Below, in pieces: positions 41,871 through 50,389 of a DNA stretch of 64,000 nt; positions within the stretch are counted from its first letter, which is position 1, and every line of letters starts with the position of its first letter. The translations under genes and the position numbers were made by a program. The stretch spans positions 10,109-74,108 of the forward strand of contig DAORKI010000004.1 in assembly GCA_035439485.1 (NCBI GenBank), given 5' to 3'. The notes below the pieces were generated by a model, which did not search any database, had not been told where the DNA came from, and saw only the letters and a list, made by a program, of their open reading frames with translations. This stretch comes from CAIKXD01 sp035439485 (GTDB lineage: Bacteria; Bacteroidota; Bacteroidia; UBA4408).

Positions 41871-43760
41871 ATGTTGATACCTAAAAAAAACACACCTAGG
41901 TGGATTATCTTTATAATAGATATCCTGATTTGTGTTTTTTCAATATTTTTAGCCTACTTACTGCGCTTTAACTTTCAAATTCCTGAAATGGATAAGCAAG
42001 AGATGCCTTTAGTAATTGGCTGCATTTTAACGATTCGAATAATTAGCTTTCTTATAGGAAAGACTTATGCAAGTATTATTCGGTATACTAGCTCAAAGGA
42101 TGCGCAAAGAATATTTACGGTTATTTCGATTGGTTCTCTATTATTAGGTTTAACAGATATATTTACTTATGTAATTAATGGCAGAATTATTATTCCAAGT
42201 TCAATCATCATAATTGATTTTATTAGTACTGTTTTCTTATTAGTAGCTTCAAGGACCTTAGTAAAGGTGCTCTATTATGAGTTAAAAAATCCAAGACGCG
42301 AAAAAACTAAGGTAATTGTATATGGTGCAGGCGAAGCTGGAGTGATAACGCTAAGGACTTTAGATAAAGATGCAGGAGCAAAATACAAGGTAGTGGCGTT
42401 TATTGATGATGATAAGAAGAAGAAAGGAAAAAAAATAGAAGGGGTTAAAATATATCACACCGATGAACTGGACCAGTTGTTGAGCGAATCTGAAATTACC
42501 TTTATCATTATTTCAACCACTCACATTCCATCTTCAAAAAAGCAAGCATTGGTTGAAAAGTGTTTAAATTACAACACACGAGTGCTTAATGTACCTCCTA
42601 TTTCAAGTTGGATAAATGGCCAATTGAGTTTTAAGCAAATCAAAAAAATAAAAATAGAAGAATTATTGGAACGTGATGAAATTGTACTTGACAAGCAAAA
42701 GATTTTCGAACAATTACATGGGAAAACAATTCTTGTAACTGGAGCAGCAGGTTCTATAGGTAGTGAAATTGTTAGGCAAATAATCAACTATAATCCCAAA
42801 AAAATAGTATTATTAGACCAAGCCGAAAGTCCTATATATGATTTGGTAAATGAGCTAAAGGAACACAATCAAACATCATTTGAAGAGGTTATAGCAGATG
42901 TACGAAATCAGGAAAGGATGGAAAACGTGTTTAACTTTTTTAAACCTGAAATTGTGTATCATGCAGCTGCATACAAACATGTTCCATTAATGGAAATGAA
43001 TCCATCAGAAGCCATTTCAACTAATGTTGGAGGTACAAAAATAGTTGCGGATTTAGCTATCAAGTATGGTACAAATAAGTTTGTGTTAGTTTCAACAGAT
43101 AAAGCAGTAAACCCAACCAGTGTAATGGGCGCATCAAAAAGAGCTGCCGAAATATATACACAAGCACTAGGCAAAACAAGCAACACAAAATTTATCACTA
43201 CTCGGTTTGGCAATGTTTTAGGTTCAAATGGCTCAGTTATTCCATTATTTAAAAAGCAAATTGAAAAAGGAGGTCCTTTAACTATTACACATCCTGAAAT
43301 TACCCGATATTTTATGACCATACCAGAAGCTTGCCAACTGGTGTTAGAGGCGGGTTGTATGGGCAATGGAGGTGAAATTTTTATTTTCGATATGGGTGAA
43401 TCCGTTAAAATTGTTGACTTAGCAAACAAAATGATACGTTTGAGCGGGCTCACCGTTGGAAAAGATATTGAAATTGCCTTCACGGGTCTTCGACCAGGCG
43501 AGAAGCTATATGAAGAGTTATTGAACAATGCGGAAAATACACTTCCCACACACAATAAGCAAATCATGATTGCCAAAGTTCAACCTTATAATATAGAAGA
43601 AATTAGGCCTCAAATAACTAAATTGATTGATCTTTTTTACACTCAAGATAATGTTAAAATAGTTACACAATTAAAATCAATTGTTCCAGAATATATAAGC
43701 AATAACTCTGTTTTCGAGCAACTTGACTCAACTTCAAAAGAAAACGAGAATCATAAATAA
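41871..43760 (+). CDS. Membrane nucleoside-diphosphate-sugar 4,6-dehydratase (CapD/PglF/WbpM type)
   Basis: The 629-residue protein has four N-terminal helices (about 8-125), a first Rossmann domain (KVIVYGAGEAGVITLRTLD, about 148), and the catalytic extended SDR domain beginning TILVTGAAGSIGSEIVRQI (about 285). The active-site region reads STDKAVNPTSVMGASKRAAE (about 407-427), with Met replacing the usual Tyr of the YxxxK motif as in FlaA1/PglF/WbpM enzymes. These convert UDP-GlcNAc to the 4-keto-6-deoxy sugar used for rare amino sugars in glycans. It starts four bases after the SirB1-like gene stops. It could feed the polysaccharide cluster at 11-19 kb. Confidence 0.94.
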   Translation: MLIPKKNTPRWIIFIIDILICVFSIFLAYLLRFNFQIPEMDKQEMPLVIGCILTIRIISFLIGKTYASIIRYTSSKDAQRIFTVISIGSLLLGLTDIFTYVINGRIIIPSSIIIIDFISTVFLLVASRTLVKVLYYELKNPRREKTKVIVYGAGEAGVITLRTLDKDAGAKYKVVAFIDDDKKKKGKKIEGVKIYHTDELDQLLSESEITFIIISTTHIPSSKKQALVEKCLNYNTRVLNVPPISSWINGQLSFKQIKKIKIEELLERDEIVLDKQKIFEQLHGKTILVTGAAGSIGSEIVRQIINYNPKKIVLLDQAESPIYDLVNELKEHNQTSFEEVIADVRNQERMENVFNFFKPEIVYHAAAYKHVPLMEMNPSEAISTNVGGTKIVADLAIKYGTNKFVLVSTDKAVNPTSVMGASKRAAEIYTQALGKTSNTKFITTRFGNVLGSNGSVIPLFKKQIEKGGPLTITHPEITRYFMTIPEACQLVLEAGCMGNGGEIFIFDMGESVKIVDLANKMIRLSGLTVGKDIEIAFTGLRPGEKLYEELLNNAENTLPTHNKQIMIAKVQPYNIEEIRPQITKLIDLFYTQDNVKIVTQLKSIVPEYISNNSVFEQLDSTSKENENHK

Positions 43761-43834
43761 TTGTCATTAATCAGAATTTGGATAAAACTTGAGAAGATTT
43801 TTTATAAAAAATTAACTAGTTAATAAAAAACAAT

Positions 43835-43842
43835 TAAGTTTG
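43835..43842 (+). promoter_or_regulatory. Candidate -7 box before the SprB-like gene
   Basis: TAAGTTTG fits TAnnTTTG, 46 bases before the ATG at 43889. No -33 box is clear, and a second loose match (TATAATTTG) lies just downstream. Confidence 0.35.
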
Positions 43843-43888
43843 TTGCTATAATTTGTAGCACTGATTTTAAAGGTTTATAAATAGCGTA

Positions 43889-45211
43889 ATGAATAGAAAT
43901 ATTATTAATTTGAGTTTGGTTGTATTTTGCATTTTTTTCATTAGAACAAATGAGATTAAAGCCCAATGCAATAACATTTTTCAGTTTACAGTGTTAGCCA
44001 CTCCAGCTACATGTCTATTAGCAGATGGGAATATAGGAATAACCAATGTTACAGGAGGAAGTGGTGTTTATACCTTTTCTTTGCTAAGTGGTCCTGCTAC
44101 TGGGCCTAGTGTTCCACCTAACAATCATGCATTTCCAAATTTATCGGCAGGTGTATATAGCTTTACCATATCTGATGGAACCTGCGATACTACAGTAAGT
44201 GTTACAGTAGAAATCACAGGCAGTATTACAAGTGCTTCTGCAATTACTACTCCAACCTCATGCACTGGAAGTACAGGAACAATTACTGTTTCTCATCAAC
44301 CAGCTGCTGTAAATGTTGTTAATTATATATTAACTCCACCTAATGCTCCCAATAATGCTACAGGTGTTTTTACTGCATTACCTGCTGGTAATTATAGTGT
44401 AGTGCTTGAAGATGCTAACAATTGCCCATTTACAATTAATGGAATTGTAATTAATGCACCTGCCCCAATTACAAATGCTGATATAGTAGTGACCCCAATT
44501 GTATGCAAAGGAGCACTGGGAGTAATTGAAGTAAATGGTGTAACAGGAGGAACAGCACCATTTCAATACCAATTCGACAATAATCCTTTTTCAGGAACAT
44601 CAACTTTTACGGATGTTTTGCAGGGTGTACATGCAATTAATATTATTGACGCTAACGGATGCACCTACACCGAAGGAGTTATGATGACAGGAAGCACAAC
44701 CGAATTAAAAGATTGTAGTGCTGGAAAGGACACCACTATTTTCTTTGGTGAAAATGCTCCACTATCAGCAATTAAAGGCGTTGGAAGTAAGTTTTTTTGG
44801 TCACCTGGCGACTTGCTCGATGATAGTTTATTGTTAAATCCAACCGCCTTTCCCAGAACAACAACCACCTATACTTTCACTACTAAAACAGCAGAAGGAT
44901 GCACTTGTATTGATAGGGTCACTGTTAGGGTTGTACCACTTATAAAAATTCCGAACACATTTACACCAAATCAGGATGGAACCAATGATATTTGGATTAT
45001 AGAAAACACGGAACTTTATGAAGAGGTTGAATTAAATATTTTTAACCGTTGGGGCGATAAAGTATATTACAAAAAAGATTACAAAGCCGGCACAGATGAA
45101 TGGACTGGAGGATCATTGCCTCCAGCAACTTATTACTATGTTTTGAGGTTTAAATATCCCAACAATGATGAACGTTTTGAATATACAGGAGGAATTACAC
45201 TTATTAGATAA
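43889..45211 (+). CDS. SprB-like surface protein with CHU_C (T9SS type B) sorting domain
   Basis: The 440-residue secreted protein has a signal peptide (LSLVVFCIFFIRTNEIKAQ), then about three SprB-type repeats, each with a paired Cys and a G-x-YS/F motif (GVYSFTISDGTCDTTVSV, GNYSVVLEDANNCPFTI, GVHAINIIDANGCTYTEG). A short Ig-like segment leads to the gliding-motility-associated C-terminal domain (about 350-440: IPNTFTPNQDGTNDIWII, LNIFNRWGDKVYYKKDY). That domain sends proteins through the type IX system. It is a miniature of SprB, the Flavobacterium gliding adhesin. The SprF-like gene follows after 17 bases, as in sprB loci. Confidence 0.9.
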   Translation: MNRNIINLSLVVFCIFFIRTNEIKAQCNNIFQFTVLATPATCLLADGNIGITNVTGGSGVYTFSLLSGPATGPSVPPNNHAFPNLSAGVYSFTISDGTCDTTVSVTVEITGSITSASAITTPTSCTGSTGTITVSHQPAAVNVVNYILTPPNAPNNATGVFTALPAGNYSVVLEDANNCPFTINGIVINAPAPITNADIVVTPIVCKGALGVIEVNGVTGGTAPFQYQFDNNPFSGTSTFTDVLQGVHAINIIDANGCTYTEGVMMTGSTTELKDCSAGKDTTIFFGENAPLSAIKGVGSKFFWSPGDLLDDSLLLNPTAFPRTTTTYTFTTKTAEGCTCIDRVTVRVVPLIKIPNTFTPNQDGTNDIWIIENTELYEEVELNIFNRWGDKVYYKKDYKAGTDEWTGGSLPPATYYYVLRFKYPNNDERFEYTGGITLIR

Positions 45212-45228
45212 AACAGAAACAGCAATTT

Positions 45229-46203
45229 ATGACCTACATTAATAAAATAATTCTGCTTTTTATAAGCTTGTTTTTTGTTACCAACTTGCATGAAATTAAA
45301 GCACAACAAACTTCTCAATACACACAATATATTTTCAATTATTTTGGCATTAATCCTGCTGCAGGTGGTTCTACCAAATGCTTGCAACTTAAGGCTGGCT
45401 ACCGTAAGCAATGGTGGGGCTTTGAATCAGCTCCTGTTGAACAATTTTTTAGTGTTAGTGGAATATTAAAAAACAGAAAGCCTTATGTTAAAAGTAAAAA
45501 TGTAATTGGATTTTATCAAGAACAAGATAAAACAGGTGGTCAGGGACCAACAGCAAGAAATTCATTTAATTTAAATTATTCTTATCATTTACCTTTATCA
45601 AGTAATTTTTATGCGTCTGCTGGTGTATTTGTTGGTTTGATTCAATTCAGTTTTATACGTGATAATGTTTCACTTACTGTTGCTGATGATAATGCTATTG
45701 GTGCTTCAAAAAAAGTAATACTATATCCTGATATTAATCCAGGCGTTATGATTTATAATCCTAATCTTTTTCTAGGGTATTCGATGAAATACGCTATTCA
45801 AAAAAAATTGGATCCCATATATGGCGTAGGTAGTACCTTGCAAAGAACTCATTATATTACCACGGGAGCAAGCCTCCATGGAAATCGCAAAGAAATTTCG
45901 TATATGCCATCTATTAATGTAAAATTGGGTGGCGGGGGTTCACCAGTAGGATTAGATGTAGGTTTCTTAGTTGATTATGATGATCAATTTAGATGTGGTG
46001 TAGTTTATCGAAAAAATGATGCTGCTTGTGCCATTGTGCAATTTAGAGTTAAAAGATTTCAAGTTGGATACGCCTTTGATTATGTAACCTCAAAGGTTAG
46101 ATTTGGTGCAGCAAATACGCATGAAATCATGATTGGTTACAGAATATGTAAGGATAATGGTGGAGGTGTGAATGATGAAGGTCGTTGTTATGCCTATGAT
46201 TGA
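45229..46203 (+). CDS. PorP/SprF-family outer membrane protein
   Basis: The 324-residue beta-barrel has a signal peptide (IILLFISLFFVTNLHEIKAQ) and the family opening QTSQYTQYIFNYFGINPAAGG, where the N-P-A-x-A-G motif is diagnostic. KAGYRKQWWGFESAP and regular amphipathic strands follow. Members are needed for secretion or surface attachment of the specific type B-sorted substrate encoded next to them, here the SprB-like protein immediately upstream. Full length. The two genes form a unit of their own. Confidence 0.92.
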   Translation: MTYINKIILLFISLFFVTNLHEIKAQQTSQYTQYIFNYFGINPAAGGSTKCLQLKAGYRKQWWGFESAPVEQFFSVSGILKNRKPYVKSKNVIGFYQEQDKTGGQGPTARNSFNLNYSYHLPLSSNFYASAGVFVGLIQFSFIRDNVSLTVADDNAIGASKKVILYPDINPGVMIYNPNLFLGYSMKYAIQKKLDPIYGVGSTLQRTHYITTGASLHGNRKEISYMPSINVKLGGGGSPVGLDVGFLVDYDDQFRCGVVYRKNDAACAIVQFRVKRFQVGYAFDYVTSKVRFGAANTHEIMIGYRICKDNGGGVNDEGRCYAYD

Positions 46204-46315
46204 TTCTATTCTAATAAACAAATATACTCTTTTCCATTTTTGACCTTGTAAAGCTTAACAATTGTTGAATCAAGGGATTCATTTTTTTAATATATTTATA
46301 GAATTAAATTTCCCT

Positions 46316-46323
46316 TATTTTTG
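46316..46323 (+). promoter_or_regulatory. -7 box overlapping the apparent start of the next gene
   Basis: TATTTTTG matches TAnnTTTG exactly and includes the TTG (46321-46323) that opens the reading frame. If it is a real promoter, translation must start further downstream. Confidence 0.4.
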
Positions 46324-48390
46324 AAAATATATTTAAATCAGTTATTTCAACAAACATTGTTTCGATTTTCATTAAAACAATTAATTAAAATATTAAGCAT
46401 TACCAGCATTTTTGCCATAACATGCTTGTTTTTAGTAAAAAATTGGCCCTCAATAATTCAAAACATTTCAGGTGAGATTTTTTATACTGGAGAAATTGAT
46501 TTACTTGAATTTGCGCCCAACCATCCTGAAGTAAATGTAAGCGCTTTAGAGCAGTTAAAAGGTTTCACAGCTCCACAATTTAAAGTAAATCATCAATTAA
46601 TGCCTAACTTTTTATGGATGGATCCAACCTATATGGCTGGTTTATTACAACCAAATTACAAAATAAAAAATTGTGTTCCTTTATCAACAAAAATACAAGC
46701 GGAATTGGCCTTTTATTGGCATTATTATTTCTTGGTCAACAACAATTTAAAATTATATAAAAACTATAGGGACACCAATACTTTTGCAGGCTCTTGGGTT
46801 AACTATGCAAATTTACACCCTGAGCTTTCAACTGCTGCTATTAGTTTTTGGGCTCAAATACAGCCTTATAAGATAGGTGGAAATTGTAGCGCAAAAACAG
46901 CCTATATTGGTAACAAGGAACTACCTGATAGTTGTTATGTGCATAACGAGAATAATGAATTAATTTCTAAAAAACATATTAGTCCATTAATCCCAATTGA
47001 ATTATTACAATGCGATTTTCAAACCCAATCAATGTATGTTGATTCATTATTAAATGTATTAAAACGTCCATTACAAATGATCAATGAAAATGGCGAAACA
47101 TTCAGATTGTACAGTGATGAAATTTTAGAAAATGACAATAGAATTTCAATCGAAAAAGAAAAATATGCAAACTTAAGTTGGAATGAATTTCAGGCCATAA
47201 AAAGAATTGAAAGAGAAATAGCCTATAAAAACTCATTCATGTTAAAACCTAATTTACATAATTGTTTGTATACAGAGTATTCAATAGATGGGCAAAACAA
47301 ATACAGACACAACTATAAAACTATGAGAGTTGTTAATTCTAAAATCAATAATCAGTACTATTCTACTCCCGACTTTTATCCAAGGTATCCAAGCAATTGG
47401 AAGGACTGGAAAGGTCCATGGCATGGATTAAAATGGTTAGAGATCTGTAGAAAAACAGAAATTGATTTAGGAGACAATTTGTTTTCTCCTTTCGTAGCTG
47501 CTGGCTGGGATAGCACAGAAACTAATAATATAAGACCAGCACAATGGTTAGGCTTACTAAAAATTTTAGGTGCTATGGGTGCTGAATTTTATTACTCTGG
47601 TTTTTTTAATACTGGCAAACAAGTTGCAAAACCAGAAAATTATGTTTGGCAAGCTGTTATGCCAGTTTATGCGCAAGGTGTAACTAGTTTTTATGAGGAT
47701 ATTTTAAGAAATGGAAATATTTATTTTAGTGAAAACCTCATTCAATATCCCGAAAGTGACGTACCCGTAGTGATAAGAAAAAGTAAAAATAAAAAGATAT
47801 GGGTTATTGCCTGTACTTGGCAAACAGGAACAAACTTCAACAATAACATTGGTCAAGAAAAAATAATTAAAGTAAATGTAGGAAACAAAAAAATAACCTT
47901 GAAAGCCCGGAGACAAGGAAGCGTTTATGTATACAGTGAAGAAAAAACTATGCCTTTATTCTATCAAATTGATGCATGGCATGAGTACAAACATCCCTAT
48001 CATTGGTCAAAAAATATACAACTGGAAGCTGAGTTATACCTTGATAACTCAAAATCAGAAAGCATCGCTGAGAATGACTACACTAAATTTGTTTCTTATG
48101 TAAACTTAAATTTGGAAACTGTTATTCCATTTGATTTCCATGGTATAAATAATCATGTTAAAACTATACGTTTTTGGGTGAGAAATAATGAAATTGAAAA
48201 TAAAATGGATGTCTATTTGGATGAAATCAAAATTGGAGAAATAAAAGCTTTAAAAAAGAATGAGTTTATGATGTATAGTTTAAACCTTAATAATAATGAA
48301 ATGAAGCTAAATAACGCCAAACATCATTTAAAAATTATCAACTCGAGCAAATCAATAATGCTTGACAAAGTTGAATTGGAAATAAATTAA
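46321..48390 (+). CDS. Large unrecognised single-anchor protein with possible glycan-acting fold
   Basis: Up to 689 residues. No ATG occurs in frame for about 100 codons; the start is a TTG at 46321 or, if the overlapping -7 box is real, the TTG at 46357. A hydrophobic segment (about 23-40, ILSITSIFAITCLFLV) anchors or exports it. I do not recognise the family. The middle (about 330-460) has aromatic-rich blocks (PRYPSNWKDWKGPWHGLKWL, LFSPFVAAGWDSTETNNIRP, LKILGAMGAEFYYSGFFN) like TIM-barrel glycoside hydrolases. The C-terminal 150 residues look like a beta-sandwich carbohydrate-binding module (TIRFWVRNNEIENKMDVYLD). A glycan-related role is inference only. It stands alone. Confidence 0.6.
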   Translation: MKIYLNQLFQQTLFRFSLKQLIKILSITSIFAITCLFLVKNWPSIIQNISGEIFYTGEIDLLEFAPNHPEVNVSALEQLKGFTAPQFKVNHQLMPNFLWMDPTYMAGLLQPNYKIKNCVPLSTKIQAELAFYWHYYFLVNNNLKLYKNYRDTNTFAGSWVNYANLHPELSTAAISFWAQIQPYKIGGNCSAKTAYIGNKELPDSCYVHNENNELISKKHISPLIPIELLQCDFQTQSMYVDSLLNVLKRPLQMINENGETFRLYSDEILENDNRISIEKEKYANLSWNEFQAIKRIEREIAYKNSFMLKPNLHNCLYTEYSIDGQNKYRHNYKTMRVVNSKINNQYYSTPDFYPRYPSNWKDWKGPWHGLKWLEICRKTEIDLGDNLFSPFVAAGWDSTETNNIRPAQWLGLLKILGAMGAEFYYSGFFNTGKQVAKPENYVWQAVMPVYAQGVTSFYEDILRNGNIYFSENLIQYPESDVPVVIRKSKNKKIWVIACTWQTGTNFNNNIGQEKIIKVNVGNKKITLKARRQGSVYVYSEEKTMPLFYQIDAWHEYKHPYHWSKNIQLEAELYLDNSKSESIAENDYTKFVSYVNLNLETVIPFDFHGINNHVKTIRFWVRNNEIENKMDVYLDEIKIGEIKALKKNEFMMYSLNLNNNEMKLNNAKHHLKIINSSKSIMLDKVELEIN

Positions 48391-48456
48391 AATATGAACA
48401 AATAACAGTGCTTTTCATAAAAACTAATTTTTATTTTTAACCAATTTTAAATCTAA

Positions 48457-49125
48457 ATGGGTTCACTAAGTATACACTTTTTGTTTAATTTAACTACCAT
48501 TTTTACATTTATTTGGATAGTTAAAAAATTTAATCCATCAAGGATATTTGTTGCACTTTTAGCCATTTGGCTTCTAATTCAAAGCATACTTGGAATAAAA
48601 GGATTTTATATGAATGAAAGTACAATACCTCCAAGGTTTGTTTTGATGGTTTTGCCGCCTATATTGTTTATTTTAATCCTACTAAGTTCTAATTTTGGAA
48701 AAACTTACTTAAATAATCTCAGTTTAAAAAACTTAACCCTTATTCATGCTATAAGGATTCCAATTGAAATAGTTTTATGGGCTTTATATGAAGAAAAATT
48801 GGTACCTCAATTAATGACTTTTGAAGGCGCGAATTTTGATATTTTGTCGGGTATATCAGCACCTTTTGTTTTTTATTATCTGCATAAAAATGAAAATTAC
48901 AACAAATTTTTTCTCATTGTTTGGAATGTTTTTTGTTTGATATTATTGCTTATAATCGTCACTATAGCAGTGCTTTCGGCCCCATCACCTTTGCAGCAGT
49001 TAGCTTTTGAACAGCCAAACATTGGAGTTCTTCAACATCCATTTAATTGGTTGCCCTCTTTTATAGTTCCGGTGGTGCTTTTTTGTCATTTGGCATCCTT
49101 AAGATTATTAATCCTAAAAAAATAA
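48457..49125 (+). CDS. Hypothetical polytopic membrane protein
   Basis: The 222-residue protein has about six to seven hydrophobic helices (near residues 5-24, 30-48, 61-82, 94-112, 126-142, 148-173 and 196-220). I do not recognise the family. Between helices are short loops with conserved-looking charged pairs (ALYEEKLVPQLMTFEG). The Crp/Fnr gene begins four bases after its stop, so the two are almost surely translated from one message; the membrane protein may be functionally linked to the regulator. No Cys-rich or metal motif is seen. Confidence 0.65.
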   Translation: MGSLSIHFLFNLTTIFTFIWIVKKFNPSRIFVALLAIWLLIQSILGIKGFYMNESTIPPRFVLMVLPPILFILILLSSNFGKTYLNNLSLKNLTLIHAIRIPIEIVLWALYEEKLVPQLMTFEGANFDILSGISAPFVFYYLHKNENYNKFFLIVWNVFCLILLLIIVTIAVLSAPSPLQQLAFEQPNIGVLQHPFNWLPSFIVPVVLFCHLASLRLLILKK

Positions 49126-49129
49126 AAAA

Positions 49130-49750
49130 TTGGAATTAAATGAACTCATTGAATTTAGGTCAATTCCTGATGTGAGTAAAAAATTAAGTGATTTTGGTGT
49201 AATAAAGATATTTCAAGAAGGGACCATCATTCTTAATGAGCATGCCTATGTAAATGCCATTCCAATAGTAATTTCTGGAACTATCAAGGTAACGCAATCT
49301 GATTTTGATAATCGTGAAATTTTACTTTATTATATTAAACCTGGCGAAAGTTGTATTATGTCTTTTTTAGCTGGCTTACATCAAGATCAAAGTAAAATAA
49401 AAGCAACAGTTGAAGAAACAACCGAATTACTTTTAGTGCCGATTGAAAAAGTTAGTTTGCTCATTAAAGAATATCCTAGTTGGTTAGATTATATATTCAA
49501 GTTATATCATAAACGATTTGAGGAGTTATTAGAGGTTGTTAATGCTGTTGCTTTTAAAAAAATGGATGAAAGATTACTAGATTTTCTTCATCATAAAAGT
49601 GCTGTTATGAATCAAAAAATCCTACACATCACCCATGAACAAGTTGCAAATGAGTTAGGAACAGCAAGAGTTGTAATATCAAGATTATTGAAAAAACTGG
49701 AAGAAGATGGAATTGTAAAATTAGGTAGAAATAAAATTTCTCTTGTGTAA
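49130..49750 (+). CDS. Crp/Fnr-family transcription regulator
   Basis: The 206-residue regulator starts at a TTG (49130), the only reasonable start, four bases after the preceding stop. The N-terminal cyclic-nucleotide-binding-type beta-roll (about 20-120: IIKIFQEGTIILNEHAYVNAIPIVISG, then LYYIKPGESCIMSFLAGL) leads to a dimerisation helix and a winged HTH (about 160-195, HITHEQVANELGTARVVISRLLKKLEEDG). There is no Fnr-type N-terminal Cys cluster; a Cys at about residue 76 sits in the effector-pocket region. It probably binds the TGTAACAAAWGTAAC sites just downstream and activates the DUF2892 and DUF6132-rhodanese units. Confidence 0.9.
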   Translation: MELNELIEFRSIPDVSKKLSDFGVIKIFQEGTIILNEHAYVNAIPIVISGTIKVTQSDFDNREILLYYIKPGESCIMSFLAGLHQDQSKIKATVEETTELLLVPIEKVSLLIKEYPSWLDYIFKLYHKRFEELLEVVNAVAFKKMDERLLDFLHHKSAVMNQKILHITHEQVANELGTARVVISRLLKKLEEDGIVKLGRNKISLV

Positions 49751-49790
49751 CAAATGTAACTGTATGTAATTATAAAATATTGGAATTTTG
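49746..49790 (+). promoter_or_regulatory. Putative Crp/Fnr operator and promoter of the DUF2892 gene
   Basis: TGTAACAAATGTAAC (49746-49760) overlaps the regulator's stop codon. A -7-like box GAATTTTG (49783-49790, one mismatch to TAnnTTTG) starts 22 bases after the site. The same element with the same 22-base spacing occurs at 50106. The position, centred about 41 bases upstream of the expected transcription start, is that of a class II activator site. Confidence 0.6.
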
Positions 49791-49824
49791 TTTCATTAAA
49801 TCATTAACTTAAAAATTTAAAATT

Positions 49825-50028
49825 ATGAAACCAAACATGGGAACAATCGATAAAGCAGTTAGAATTATTGCTGCTTTAGTAATTGCAGCACTTTACTTCG
49901 CAGGCATTTTATCGGGTACGATTGCTATTATACTTTTAGTAATTGCAGTAATTTTTATCATCACTAGCTTTATGAGTTTTTGTCCTTTATACTACCCTTT
50001 TGGGATTTCCACTCGTAAAAAAGAATAA
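49825..50028 (+). CDS. DUF2892 (YgaP-type) membrane protein
   Basis: The 67-residue protein starts MKPNMGTIDKAVRIIAALVIAAL, matching DUF2892, the membrane part of YgaP-type rhodaneses. Two transmembrane helices (about 12-30 and 33-52) and a conserved Cys-Pro (SFCPLYYPFGI) after the second helix are seen. In YgaP this domain is fused to a rhodanese; here rhodaneses are separate genes downstream. It has its own terminator, so it is a single-gene unit controlled by the adjacent Crp/Fnr-type site. Role: probably membrane handling of sulfane sulfur, by family association. Confidence 0.9.
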   Translation: MKPNMGTIDKAVRIIAALVIAALYFAGILSGTIAIILLVIAVIFIITSFMSFCPLYYPFGISTRKKE

Positions 50029-50048
50029 ACAAATTTTAAAATTCAAAG

Positions 50049-50085
50049 AACGCAAAATCAATCAAATGGTTTTGCGTTTTTTTTT
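50049..50085 (+). terminator. Rho-independent terminator after the DUF2892 gene
   Basis: Stem AACGCAAAA/TTTTGCGTT (50049-50057 and 50070-50078) with a 12-base loop and a run of T to 50085. Confidence 0.9.
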
Positions 50086-50105
50086 ACTCTCAACAATACA
50101 GCAAA

Positions 50106-50150
50106 TGTAACAAAAGTAACCAAGTAGAAATTTTGTTGGCTTTAACTTTG
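50106..50150 (+). promoter_or_regulatory. Putative Crp/Fnr operator and promoter of the DUF6132-rhodanese operon
   Basis: TGTAACAAAAGTAAC (50106-50120) differs by one base from the site at 49746. A perfect -7 box TAACTTTG (50143-50150) starts 22 bases later, the same distance as in the other promoter. No -33 TTTG lies at the normal spacing, as expected if an activator replaces it. Confidence 0.65.
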
Positions 50151-50170
50151 TGCCTTCAAATTAAGCAAAC

Positions 50171-50389
50171 ATGATTTCTAAAATAACTAAAAACAAAATC
50201 ACATTTTTGGGTGTGTTGTTTGGTGCCATAGGAGGATACTTGTATTACACTCATGTTGGCTGTTTGAGCGGAACTTGTGCCATTACAGCAAGCCCAATAA
50301 TGAGCACAATTTATGGTGCTGTTATGGGTGGATTAATCTTTAATATGTTCGAAAAAGAACCTAAAAACAAAAATGATGAAAAAAATTAA
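50171..50389 (+). CDS. DUF6132 family small membrane protein
   Basis: The 72-residue protein has two hydrophobic stretches (about 11-27 and 44-59) around the motif GCLSGTCAITASPIMSTIYGA, in which two Cys five residues apart and the following Ser/Pro-rich stretch are diagnostic of DUF6132 proteins, found in Bacteroidota next to rhodanese and DUF2892 genes. The function is unknown; the paired Cys suggest redox or persulfide chemistry (inference). The Kelch-like gene overlaps its end by 17 bases. Confidence 0.85.
   Translation: MISKITKNKITFLGVLFGAIGGYLYYTHVGCLSGTCAITASPIMSTIYGAVMGGLIFNMFEKEPKNKNDEKN

Noticed and set aside
42959..43576. Long antisense open frame (205 codons) within the dehydratase gene
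   Set aside because: It mirrors the reverse strand of a clearly conserved SDR domain, has no promoter and resembles no family.
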